From Primorskyibacter flagellatus (GTDB taxonomy: Bacteria; Pseudomonadota; Alphaproteobacteria; Rhodobacterales; Rhodobacteraceae), in the NCBI RefSeq assembly GCF_900176485.1, contig NZ_FWYD01000006.1:81015-145014 (forward strand): a stretch of DNA of 64,000 nt, given 5' to 3'. Positions 19,784 through 28,515 of this stretch are shown here, in pieces; the stretch's first letter is position 1; each line of letters opens with the position of its first letter. The notes below the pieces were generated by a model. It saw nothing but the letters and a program-made list of their open reading frames with translations, was not told where the DNA came from and did no database searches. The position numbers and the translations under genes are program-made.

Positions 19784-20707
19784 CTAGTGAGAGGCATGGA
19801 AAGGACGGCCAAGGGAGGCAGGCGCCGCATGCGCGCCCCGGGCCGAGATGATCACCAGCACAAGGATGGTAATCAGATAGGGCGATGCCGACAAGAGCGC
19901 GACAGGCACGTCCGCGCCGGCGGCTTGCAGGTTGAGTTGCAGGACACTGACGCCGCCAAACAGGTAAGCACCCACCGCGACACGACCCGGACGCCAGGAG
20001 GCAAAGACCACGATAGCCAGCGCGATCCAGCCCGCGCCTGCGGTCATGCCTTCGGTCCATTGCGGCACGCGCACCAGTGACAGGTATGCGCCGCCAAGCC
20101 CGGCACAGGCACCGCCGAACAGGATGGCCAGAATGCGGATATGCCGGACCTTGTAGCCAAGCGCATGGGCGCTGTCATGCGCCTCGCCCACCGCGCGCAG
20201 GATCAGACCGGCGCGGGTGTATTTCAGAAACGCCCAGACTGCGACCACGAGGGCCACGCTGAAATAGACCATGATGTCATGCGAAAACAGCATTCTGCCA
20301 AAGATCGGCAGGTCCGACAGAAGCGGGATCTCAACCTTCGGGAAGGGGGGGGCCTTCATCCCCTCATAGGGCTTGCCGATCAGGCTGGACAGGCCCAGCC
20401 CCACCATCATCAGACCCAGCCCGGTGGCGACCTGATTTGACATCAGATACTGCGTGAGCAGCGCAAATGGCAAGCTGAGCAGCGCGCCCGCCAGGGCCGC
20501 CCCGACAAACCCCAATCCCGGTGACGTATTGCTGACGGCAACGGCAAAGCCCACGACGGCGCCGGTGATCATCATCCCTTCGACGCCCAGATTCAAAACG
20601 CCGGATTTCTCGACCACCAATTCGCCGATGGCGGCCAGCAGGATCGGTGTCGCCGACACCATGATAGAGGCGATCAGCAGGACCGGATTGATAGAGGACA
20701 GATCCAT
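19784..20707 (-). CDS. ABC transporter permease, second subunit (nucleoside/BMP type)
   Basis: 307 residues, strongly hydrophobic with about eight membrane segments, BPD_transp_2 family. Signature region EKSGVLNLGVEGMMI near residue 32 and ALGYKVRHIRILAILFGG near 190. The ATG at 20707 shares one base with the stop of the preceding permease gene (TGATG), so the longer open frame that starts at 21229 is an artefact of the preceding gene. Forms a heterodimeric channel with the other permease. Confidence 0.93.
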   Translation of the reverse strand: MDLSSINPVLLIASIMVSATPILLAAIGELVVEKSGVLNLGVEGMMITGAVVGFAVAVSNTSPGLGFVGAALAGALLSLPFALLTQYLMSNQVATGLGLMMVGLGLSSLIGKPYEGMKAPPFPKVEIPLLSDLPIFGRMLFSHDIMVYFSVALVVAVWAFLKYTRAGLILRAVGEAHDSAHALGYKVRHIRILAILFGGACAGLGGAYLSLVRVPQWTEGMTAGAGWIALAIVVFASWRPGRVAVGAYLFGGVSVLQLNLQAAGADVPVALLSASPYLITILVLVIISARGAHAAPASLGRPFHASH

Positions 20708-21792
20708 CAGGCAACACCTTTCTTGCCAAAGCGTAGCCGGAAGTTGGTGAACACATCCGCCGCGAGCAGGAAAAACAGCATCATGCCCTGAAACAGCTGG
20801 ATCGCCGCGCCGGGCAGGCCCAGCATCAGCTGTGCCAGCTCGCCACCGATATAGGTCAGCGCCATCAACAACCCGGCCAGCAGGATGCCCACGGGGTGCA
20901 GACGCCCCAGAAAGGCGACGATGATCGCGGTAAACCCGTAGCCTGCGTTGAATGATCCGGTAAGCTGTCCGGCAGGGCCGGTGACCTCGAACAGGCCCGC
21001 CGCACCGGCCAGCAGTCCGGCGATGCCAAGGCAGAAGAACACCACCCGCGCCGGCTTGACGCCCGAAAAACGCGCGGCGCGCGGGGCCTCGCCGGTCAGG
21101 CGGATGTTGAACCCCATGATATGGCGGCTCATCAGCAGATAGGCCCCGATCACGGCGATCAGCGCCGTGACGACGCCCCAATGCAGGCCGGTATTGGCAA
21201 TCAGCTCGGCATTGAAGGCCGCGTCCCACTGCTTGAAATTGCGCGAGCCGGGAAAACCCATGCCCTCGGGGTTCCGCAACAGGCCCGACGAGACCGAGAT
21301 CAGAATGCTTTGCGCCACATATGTCAGCATCAGCGAGACGAGGATTTCATTGGTGCCAAAGCGGGTTTTCAGCACAGCAGGGACCATCGCCCAGGCCCAG
21401 CCGCCAAGCCCACCGGCCAGAACCATTGCTGGAAATATCAGAAAGCTTTCAGATGGGTAGAAGGCCAATCCCGCCCCCGCGCCACAGATTGCGCCCATGA
21501 TGTATTGGCCTTCGGCGCCGATATTCCAGATGCCCGCCTTGAAGCCGATCGACAGGCCAATGGCGATCAGGATCAGCGGACCCGCCTTGACCAGCAATTG
21601 CGGTCGCGAATAGGCCGCGAACTGGTCGTTGAACAGGGGGTCCCAGAAAATCACCTTGATCGCCTCGAACGGTGGCTTTCCAAGGATCGCAAACATGATG
21701 CCACCGACGATCATCGTCAGGAACACGGCAATGATTGGCGACAGCACCATCCAAAGCTGCGATGGCTGTGGTCGCTTCTCCAGCCTCAGCAT
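20707..21792 (-). CDS. ABC transporter permease, first subunit (nucleoside/BMP type)
   Basis: 361 residues with multiple membrane helices, BPD_transp_2 family. Motifs: FKAGIWNIGAEGQYIMG and YGFTAIIVAFLGRLHPVGI, typical of the larger permease of guanosine/purine nucleoside uptake systems. It is separated from the ATPase gene by about 50 bp and coupled by a one-base overlap to the second permease. Confidence 0.93.
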   Translation of the reverse strand: MLRLEKRPQPSQLWMVLSPIIAVFLTMIVGGIMFAILGKPPFEAIKVIFWDPLFNDQFAAYSRPQLLVKAGPLILIAIGLSIGFKAGIWNIGAEGQYIMGAICGAGAGLAFYPSESFLIFPAMVLAGGLGGWAWAMVPAVLKTRFGTNEILVSLMLTYVAQSILISVSSGLLRNPEGMGFPGSRNFKQWDAAFNAELIANTGLHWGVVTALIAVIGAYLLMSRHIMGFNIRLTGEAPRAARFSGVKPARVVFFCLGIAGLLAGAAGLFEVTGPAGQLTGSFNAGYGFTAIIVAFLGRLHPVGILLAGLLMALTYIGGELAQLMLGLPGAAIQLFQGMMLFFLLAADVFTNFRLRFGKKGVA

Positions 21793-21843
21793 CTGTGGCC
21801 TGTGCGCATTCGCGTGGACTCCCTCATGCCGGTTTGCGGATGG

Positions 21844-23367
21844 TTACGCGTCAACATGGGCCACCTCCATATCATGCGCGCCGCCCATCATCAGCCCGAT
21901 CTCTTCCACCGTCAGCCCGTCAACCGGGCGCAAGTCCGACAGGCGGCCTTCGTTAAGCGCGCCAAAGCGGTCGCTGACCTCCATCAGCTCGTCCAGATCC
22001 TGGCTGATGACCACCAGTGCGGCCCCGTTGGCGGCAAGGTTCAAAAGCGCCTGCCGGATGGCCGCAGCGGCGGCGGCATCGACGCCCCATGTAGGTTGGT
22101 TCACGATCAGCACCTCAGGCGATTGCAGTACCTCGCGGCCAATGACGAACTTCTGCAAATTGCCGCCCGATAGTGCCCGCGCCGCTGTGCCCGATCCGGG
22201 GGTGCGGACGTCGAAGGTGCGAATGACGTCTTCGGCAAAACCCTTGGACTTGGGCCAGTTGATAAAGCCGCCAGACAGCAGCCCCATGCGGTCCGCGCCG
22301 GTCAGAACGGCGTTCTCGACCAGGCTCATATCCGGGGCGGCGGCGTGGCCCAGCCGTTCTTCGGGGCCGCTGAGCACGCCAAGCGCGCGGCGTTCCGTCG
22401 GTCCCATATTGCCAATCGGTTGATCGCGCAGCCGGATGACATCGGCCCCGGTGGTGCGTTCGCCCGACAGGGCCGCCAGCAATTCATCCTGACCGTTGCC
22501 CGCCACCCCGCCAAGGCCCAGCACCTCGCCCGCGCGGACCTGAAAGCTTATTTCGCGCAGCGGCGTGCCAAAGGCACCGGGGGCGGGCAGGGACAGACCG
22601 CGCACATCCAGCATCACCTCGCCCAATGGCCTGTCGGCTTTTTGCGGCGTCTCGAAACTGGCACCCACCATCATCTCGGCCAGCTCACGCGCCGAAGCCT
22701 CGGCCGGGGTGCAGGTCGCCACCTTTTTGCCGAGCCGCAGGATGGTGGCGTGGTCGCACAGGCTGCGGATCTCTTCCAGCTTGTGGCTGATATACAGGAT
22801 TGCCGTGCCCTCGGAGGCCAGTTTTCGGAGGGTTTCGAACAGGATCTCCACCTCTTGCGGCGTCAGGACAGACGTCGGCTCGTCCATGATCAGCAGTTTG
22901 GGATCCTGTAGCAGGCAGCGAATGATCTCGACCCGCTGGCGTTCTCCGGCGGACAGCGTACCGACGGTGCGTCCGGGGTCCAGCGGCAAGCCGTAGGTTT
23001 CCGAAACCTCGCGGATCTGCCGTGCCAGATCACGCGGTTTTGGCGGGTTTTCCATACCTAGCGCCACGTTTTCGGCAACGCTGAGCGCATCGAACAGCGA
23101 AAAATGCTGAAAAACCATCGCCACGCCTGCGGCCCGCGCGGCGCGCGGCTCTGCCGGTTCAAACGCCGCGCCGCGCAGCGTCATCGTGCCGCTGTCGGGT
23201 TTGACCAGCCCGTAGATCATCTTGACCAGCGTCGACTTGCCCGCGCCGTTTTCACCCAGCAGCGCATGGATCTCGCCTTCGCGGATGTCGAAGGACACAT
23301 CGTCATTGGCCACCACGCCGGGATAGGCCTTTGTCAGACCTTCTAGCCCGAGAAGCACGTCATTCAT
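21844..23367 (-). CDS. ABC transporter ATP-binding protein (tandem ABC domains, nucleoside/BMP type)
   Basis: 507 residues with two ABC domains. Domain 1 has Walker A GENGAGKS, signature LSAGERQRVEI and Walker B LLIMDEPTSVLT. Domain 2 has a degenerate P-loop (GGVAGNGQDELL), signature LSGGNLQKFV and the altered Walker B VLIVNQPTWGVD, the asymmetry usual for RbsA/NupB-type sugar and nucleoside importers. The start at 23367 overlaps the xdhC stop (ATGA), which ties the transporter to xanthine dehydrogenase. Confidence 0.95.
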   Translation of the reverse strand: MNDVLLGLEGLTKAYPGVVANDDVSFDIREGEIHALLGENGAGKSTLVKMIYGLVKPDSGTMTLRGAAFEPAEPRAARAAGVAMVFQHFSLFDALSVAENVALGMENPPKPRDLARQIREVSETYGLPLDPGRTVGTLSAGERQRVEIIRCLLQDPKLLIMDEPTSVLTPQEVEILFETLRKLASEGTAILYISHKLEEIRSLCDHATILRLGKKVATCTPAEASARELAEMMVGASFETPQKADRPLGEVMLDVRGLSLPAPGAFGTPLREISFQVRAGEVLGLGGVAGNGQDELLAALSGERTTGADVIRLRDQPIGNMGPTERRALGVLSGPEERLGHAAAPDMSLVENAVLTGADRMGLLSGGFINWPKSKGFAEDVIRTFDVRTPGSGTAARALSGGNLQKFVIGREVLQSPEVLIVNQPTWGVDAAAAAAIRQALLNLAANGAALVVISQDLDELMEVSDRFGALNEGRLSDLRPVDGLTVEEIGLMMGGAHDMEVAHVDA

Positions 23368-24308
23368 GCACAATTGTCCTTTACGCCGCTGCGGCACGCT
23401 GTTGCTGTGTCGCGCGCCAGTATGGCCGCTGCGACGCCGACCGCAATCGCCTGCGGATGTTTCCCCAACGTCGTGTCGCCAATCGGGCAATCTATGCGCG
23501 AAATTGAGGCTTTTGCATGGCCCAATGCCGCCAGACGGCTGCGAAACCGCGCCCATTTCGTGGCAGAGCCGATCAGCCCCGCGCTGGCGAATCCGTGGCC
23601 AAGCAGACGGTGGCACAGTTCCAGGTCCAGCGCGTGCGAGAAGGTCAGAATCAGGTGATGGGCGTCTTTCGGGGCGTGGGGCACCAGCAGTTCAGGTTTT
23701 GCGGCGGGCAATATTTCGACACTGGCGGGCACGTTATCGGGAAAGCGTTCCGGTCCTGTGTCCACCCAGGTGATCGCCATGCCGGGCAGAGGGGCCAGAA
23801 CCTGCGTCAGCGCGCGGCCAACATGGCCTGCGCCCCAGATCCACAGCCGGATTTGTGGCCGGACAACCGGCTCGATCAGCCAACCGTCAAGGCGTTGCAC
23901 CTCTGGTTGGCGTCCTTGGCTGCGGGCCGCTGCCAGCAGGTGTCGGACCGAGAGGGGTATCTCGCCGGGACCGCGTGCAATGACATCGTCGCTAAGCGTG
24001 TCCACGCGGACCATATCGTAAATCTCGGTCCGCAGAACGGTTGCGCCGCCGCAGCATTGTCCAAGCGATGGGCCAAGCGCGTGACGCACCTCATTGTCGC
24101 CGCCCGTTTCCAGCATCGCGCGGGCTTCTTTTGCGGCGCGGTATTCCAACTCTCCGCCGCCGATGGTCCCGGATTGCCCATCAGTCCAGACAAGCATCGC
24201 CGCGCCCTGTTCGCGGGGCGTCGATCCGGCAGTATCGGCCACGACCACCCGCGCGACGCTGCCATGCGACGTTACCGCGTTTCGCAATCCGTGCAGGTCA
24301 AACGCCAT
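23364..24308 (-). CDS. xdhC: Xanthine dehydrogenase accessory protein XdhC
   Basis: About 314 residues. XdhC binds the molybdenum cofactor, assists its sulfuration and inserts it into XdhB. N-terminal XdhC/CoxI domain with GSTPREQGAAM and the CCGG motif in GQCCGGAT; C-terminal Rossmann domain with IWGAGHVGRAL. The ATG at 24308 overlaps the end of xdhB by 11 bases. An upstream in-frame start at 24332 would add 8 residues. Confidence 0.95.
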   Translation of the reverse strand: MAFDLHGLRNAVTSHGSVARVVVADTAGSTPREQGAAMLVWTDGQSGTIGGGELEYRAAKEARAMLETGGDNEVRHALGPSLGQCCGGATVLRTEIYDMVRVDTLSDDVIARGPGEIPLSVRHLLAAARSQGRQPEVQRLDGWLIEPVVRPQIRLWIWGAGHVGRALTQVLAPLPGMAITWVDTGPERFPDNVPASVEILPAAKPELLVPHAPKDAHHLILTFSHALDLELCHRLLGHGFASAGLIGSATKWARFRSRLAALGHAKASISRIDCPIGDTTLGKHPQAIAVGVAAAILARDTATACRSGVKDNCA

Positions 24309-26724
24309 CACGGACCCTTTGCACCGCCGCAAGCACCCGTTCGGGTGTTGCTGGTGCGTCCAGCGCCGGATAGGCCGTTCCGCAGGCTGCCACCGCGTCT
24401 GAAAGCGCCATCAGAGCGGAAATTCCCAGCATCAAGGGGGGCTCGCCCACGGCCTTGGAGCGGTAGATCGTGTCCTCGCGGTTGTCGCCGTCCCAAAGTG
24501 CTACGTTGAAAACCTCGGGCAAATCGCCCGCTGCCGGGATCTTGTAGGTCGATGGCGCATGGGTGCGCAGTCGGCCCTTGTCATCCCAGACCAGCTCTTC
24601 CGTGGTCAGCCATCCTGCGCCCTGCACATAGCCGCCCTCGATCTGGCCTATGTCGATGGCCGGGTTCAGCGAGGCACCGCAATCGTGCAAAATATCGGCG
24701 CGCAGGATGCGGTATTCGCCAGTGAAAGTGTCGATCACCACCTCGCTGACCGCCACCCCATAGGCAAAGTAGAAGAACGGGCGCCCCTGACCTTTGATCC
24801 GGTCCCATTGCACCTTGGGCGTCTTGTAGAACCCCGTGGCGGACAGGCTGATCCGTGCCTCATAGGACAGCATGACGGCGTCTTCGAAGGCATAGGATTC
24901 CTCTGCAACGAACACGCGCCCATCGGCAAAGCGCACCTTTTCGACGGGCACCTGATGCAATCCGCCCAGATGGGCCGCGATGCGCCCGGCAATTTCGTCA
25001 CAGGCGGCCTTGACCGCCATGCCGTTCAGATCAGACCCGGACGAGGCCGCAGTGGCCGAGGTATTGGGGACCTTGCCGGTATCGGTCGCGGTGATCTTCA
25101 CCGCTTCCAGCGGGATGCCAAATCGTGCGGCGGCGACCTGCGCCACCTTCTGGAACAGCCCCTGGCCCATCTCTGTGCCGCCATGGTTCAGATGAACAGA
25201 GCCGTCCTGATAGACATGCACCAACGCGCCCGCTTGATTGAGATGCGTGAGCGTGAAGGAAATCCCGAACTTCACCGGCGTCATTGCGATGCCACGCTTC
25301 AGTACGTCATTCTGGGCGTTCCATTCCGCGACACGCGCCCGCCGCTGGTTATAGTCAGAGCTTTCCAGCAGCGCGTCGGTCATCTTATGCAGAATGAAAT
25401 CCTCGACCGGTTGGCCATATGGGGTGGTTTGATGCCCCCCCGGATCTGGGGCCACGCCGTTTTGTGCGACTGCCCCGACAGCGCCGCGGGATGCGACATC
25501 CACATCCGCGTTTTCCGGTTTGGGGAGGTTTTCAGGGGGGCTTGTCTCTGGCTCAGTCGGGCCGGTCTTACCCGCGTCGGAATTCGCTGCATAGTAGTTC
25601 CGTTGACGGATCTGCGCCGGGTCGAGTCCCAGATCATGCGAGACGTGATCCATGACACGCTCTATCCCCACCATGCCCTGCGGCCCCCCAAAGCCGCGAA
25701 AGGCGGTGGCGGATTGGGTATTGGTGCGCAAACGGTGGCTTTCGATCCGGGCGGCGGGCAGATTATAGGCGTTGTCGGCATGCAGCATCGCCCGGTCAGC
25801 GACGGGCAATGACAAGTCCTGCGCCCAGCCACAGCGGGTGTATTGCAGGAACTCCACACCGGTCAGAACGCCGTCCTCGTCAAAGCCCGCGCGATAGTCG
25901 ATGCGGAAATCGTGACGCTTGCCGGTGATGGTCATGTCGTCATCGCGGTCATAGCGCATCTTGCAGGGCTTGCCGGTCAGGCGCGCGGCCACGGCGCAGG
26001 CAACGGCGAGCGCGTTGCCCTGGCTTTCCTTGCCGCCAAATCCGCCGCCCATACGGCGGGTTTCCACCCGTACGGCATGCATGGGCTTTCCGATGGCCTC
26101 GGCCACCTTGTGCTGGATTTCGGTCGGATGCTGGGTGGAACTCATCACCAGCATGTCGCCGCTTTCCTGCGGCCAGGCCATGGCGGCCTGACCTTCAAGG
26201 TAGAAATGCTCTTGCCCGCCCATCTCGATCCGGCCCTCGACGCGGTGCGGGGCGCTATCGATTGCCTCTTCGGCGTCGCCCTTTTCCCAGATCCGCGGAC
26301 CTTCCTCGAAACGCGCATCGGCGTCCAAAGCGTCTTCGATGGTCAGGATGGCGTCTCGTTCCTGATAGTCGATTTGAGCCAAACGAGCGGCCTTGCGGGC
26401 TGCAAGATGGCTGGTCGCCACGACCATGAAGATCGGCTGGCCGACGTAATGCACCGATTTGCCGGAAAGCAGCGGCTCGTCATGGATAGAGGGAGACACA
26501 TCGTTGTCAAAGGGCAGATCGCCTGCTTCGAGCACCGCCACCACGCCGGAGGCGCTGCGCACCGCGGCAAGATCAATCGCGGTAATGCGGCCAGAGGCAA
26601 TTTCCGACAGGCCAAAAGCAAGGTGCAGCGTGCCGACCGGGCTGGGAATGTCGTCTATATAGCGCGCCGTGCCCTGAACATGCAGCGCGGCGGAATCGTG
26701 GGGCAGAGGTTTGGTCACACTCAT
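24298..26724 (-). CDS. xdhB: Xanthine dehydrogenase molybdopterin-binding subunit
   Basis: Large subunit of 808 residues that oxidises hypoxanthine and xanthine to urate at a molybdenum centre. Family motifs: [41 protein letters not shown], and [11 protein letters not shown] near the end. Around residues 388-431 there is an extra Pro/Glu/Ala-rich stretch between NYYAA and TTPYGQPV, where homologues have only about ten residues; probably a surface loop. Start overlaps the xdhA stop (ATGA). Confidence 0.96.
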   Translation of the reverse strand: MSVTKPLPHDSAALHVQGTARYIDDIPSPVGTLHLAFGLSEIASGRITAIDLAAVRSASGVVAVLEAGDLPFDNDVSPSIHDEPLLSGKSVHYVGQPIFMVVATSHLAARKAARLAQIDYQERDAILTIEDALDADARFEEGPRIWEKGDAEEAIDSAPHRVEGRIEMGGQEHFYLEGQAAMAWPQESGDMLVMSSTQHPTEIQHKVAEAIGKPMHAVRVETRRMGGGFGGKESQGNALAVACAVAARLTGKPCKMRYDRDDDMTITGKRHDFRIDYRAGFDEDGVLTGVEFLQYTRCGWAQDLSLPVADRAMLHADNAYNLPAARIESHRLRTNTQSATAFRGFGGPQGMVGIERVMDHVSHDLGLDPAQIRQRNYYAANSDAGKTGPTEPETSPPENLPKPENADVDVASRGAVGAVAQNGVAPDPGGHQTTPYGQPVEDFILHKMTDALLESSDYNQRRARVAEWNAQNDVLKRGIAMTPVKFGISFTLTHLNQAGALVHVYQDGSVHLNHGGTEMGQGLFQKVAQVAAARFGIPLEAVKITATDTGKVPNTSATAASSGSDLNGMAVKAACDEIAGRIAAHLGGLHQVPVEKVRFADGRVFVAEESYAFEDAVMLSYEARISLSATGFYKTPKVQWDRIKGQGRPFFYFAYGVAVSEVVIDTFTGEYRILRADILHDCGASLNPAIDIGQIEGGYVQGAGWLTTEELVWDDKGRLRTHAPSTYKIPAAGDLPEVFNVALWDGDNREDTIYRSKAVGEPPLMLGISALMALSDAVAACGTAYPALDAPATPERVLAAVQRVRDGV

Positions 26725-28142
26725 GGCGTCACCTCAGAGATTGTGCAAAGGCCGGATGCATCCTCCAGAAAATATCGCAGGATCATGTTGCGCGCGGCAT
26801 CCAGCCTGTAGGCGGCGCTGGCGCGCATGTCGGACATCGGCTCGAAATCATTGTCCAGTTCCGGCATTGCGTCGACAACCGCCTCGCGGGTCCAAGGTTG
26901 TCCGATAAGGGCGGTTTCCAGCGCAGCGGCCCGTTTCGGAGTGCCGGCCATGCCCCCGAAAGCAATACGCGCGTCGGTGACGGTCTGGTCCTCTATGGTG
27001 AGGCTGAAACAGCCACAGACAGCCGAGATGTCCTGATCGAACCGTTTCGACAGTTTGTAGCATTTCAGCCGGTCGGGTTGGCGCGGAATGCTGACGGCCT
27101 CGACAAATTCGGACTCGGCGCGGTCCTGTTTGCCGTAATCCAGAAAGAACGCCTCGATGGGCAGGTCGCGGCGCGTGTCGCCCCGGCGAAGATGCAGCGT
27201 CGCGTCAAGCGCGATCAGCGCCGGCGGGTTGTCCCCGATGGGCGAGCCATTGGCGATATTGCCGCCGATGGTCGCTGCCGCCCGGACCTGGGCAGAGCCG
27301 TAGCGGCGGATCATCGCGGCATAGGAGGGGTGGTGGTCCTCCATTAACGTCAGAACGCGGTCCATGGTGACGGCGGCGCCGATGCGGAGGGTGTCATCGG
27401 TGATGTCGATGTCTTGCAGATCGCGGCAAAGATGCAGGAAGGCCGTGCGCGGCAGTTCGCGCAGCTGTTTCGTGACCCAGAGACCGACATCTGTGGCACC
27501 AGCGATCAGCGTGGTTTCGGGATGTTCCAGCAAAAGGGCGGCGAGCGCGTCGGAGGACCCCGGCAGAGCCGCGGCCGCCTCCGCGCTCGCGTCGGGCTGA
27601 TCGCCCTCCGGCGCGGGGGAGGATGTGTCGGACCCAGTATCGGCCAGCGCGTAGTCCCGATCTGTCTTGAGCCATGCGGGTTTTGCCTGAGCCTCGGCCG
27701 CTTTTGCGGCGCGCAGGATGGGGGCATAGCCGGTGCAGCGACACAGGTTGCCTGCAAGCGCGGTTGCGTGATCGGTCTCTTCATTGGCATGGCTGGTCGC
27801 CATTGCGACCACAAAGCCCGGCGTACAGAAGCCGCACTGGCTGCCGTGATGGTCGACCATCGATTGTTGCACCGGGTGCAGCACGCCATCCGTGGCCAGC
27901 CCTTCGACCGTGCGCACAGCCTTGCCATGCAATTGCGGCAAAAGAAGGATGCAGGCATTGAGCGCATGCGTGCCCCGATCATCCGTGACCATGACGGTGC
28001 AGGCACCGCAATCGCCTTCGTTGCAGCCTTCCTTTGTGCCGGTGAGATGCTGGCTCTCGCGCAGCCAATCCAGGAATGTGGCCGTCGCGGGCACCGCCGG
28101 GGCGGACACGGTCTCTCCGTTCAGAAGAAACGTGATGTTCAT
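26721..28142 (-). CDS. xdhA: Xanthine dehydrogenase small subunit (2Fe-2S and FAD)
   Basis: 473 residues that pass electrons from the molybdenum site to NAD+. The plant-type [2Fe-2S] cysteines are C40, C45 and C48 ([10 protein letters not shown]), a second cluster is bound by QCGFCTPG and CRCTGY, and the FAD domain shows GATDVGLW and [12 protein letters not shown]. The start at 28142 is where homology begins; the frame continues upstream to 28280 without family similarity. First gene of the seven-gene purine operon. Confidence 0.96.
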   Translation of the reverse strand: MNITFLLNGETVSAPAVPATATFLDWLRESQHLTGTKEGCNEGDCGACTVMVTDDRGTHALNACILLLPQLHGKAVRTVEGLATDGVLHPVQQSMVDHHGSQCGFCTPGFVVAMATSHANEETDHATALAGNLCRCTGYAPILRAAKAAEAQAKPAWLKTDRDYALADTGSDTSSPAPEGDQPDASAEAAAALPGSSDALAALLLEHPETTLIAGATDVGLWVTKQLRELPRTAFLHLCRDLQDIDITDDTLRIGAAVTMDRVLTLMEDHHPSYAAMIRRYGSAQVRAAATIGGNIANGSPIGDNPPALIALDATLHLRRGDTRRDLPIEAFFLDYGKQDRAESEFVEAVSIPRQPDRLKCYKLSKRFDQDISAVCGCFSLTIEDQTVTDARIAFGGMAGTPKRAAALETALIGQPWTREAVVDAMPELDNDFEPMSDMRASAAYRLDAARNMILRYFLEDASGLCTISEVTP

Positions 28143-28226
28143 TTTGAAAACCTGCCGCCTTACCCTGATGCCCCCATGAAGCGCGCCCTCGATGCGGCGT
28201 AGAAGGTGCGTGGGCCTGATTGTTTC

Positions 28227-28232
28227 ATTATA
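28227..28232 (-). promoter_or_regulatory. Possible -10 box of the xdhABC-transporter operon
   Basis: A perfect TATAAT on the - strand, 85 bases upstream of the xdhA start. The expected -35 position has only a poor match, so the promoter may need an activator. Confidence 0.35.
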
Positions 28233-28382
28233 CAGGCTAGTCAGGAGGAAATCGGCTTGGCAAGGAAAAAGTGGCGACAACTGCGGAGAAGCCGGACAAC
28301 TACCATGTTTGTATGAGGTCGCCGTTCAGAAAATGCAGAGGTGTTTGGAGAGGAGTCATTACAAAGATCAAGTCTTGGCCGC

Positions 28383-28409
28383 AATCCTATGCAGAAATTG
28401 CATAGGATT
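28383..28409. repeat. Perfect 11-bp inverted repeat upstream of dnaE
   Basis: AATCCTATGCA / TGCATAGGATT around a 5-nt loop (gaaat) within the xdhA-dnaE gap (28143-28515). There is no T run on either side, so it is more like an operator or RNA stem than a terminator. The rest of this roughly 370-bp divergent gap holds only the xdhA -10 box and shows no gene. Confidence 0.6.
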
Positions 28410-28515
28410 CAGTTAGCTTAACGAAACGGAAAACCTGTCGCTTGGCTTTATCACAATGACAGCGGGTCTGGGATTTGGGGTTTCCGCCACGCGCGCCGCC
28501 CCATATCGTGCCCCC

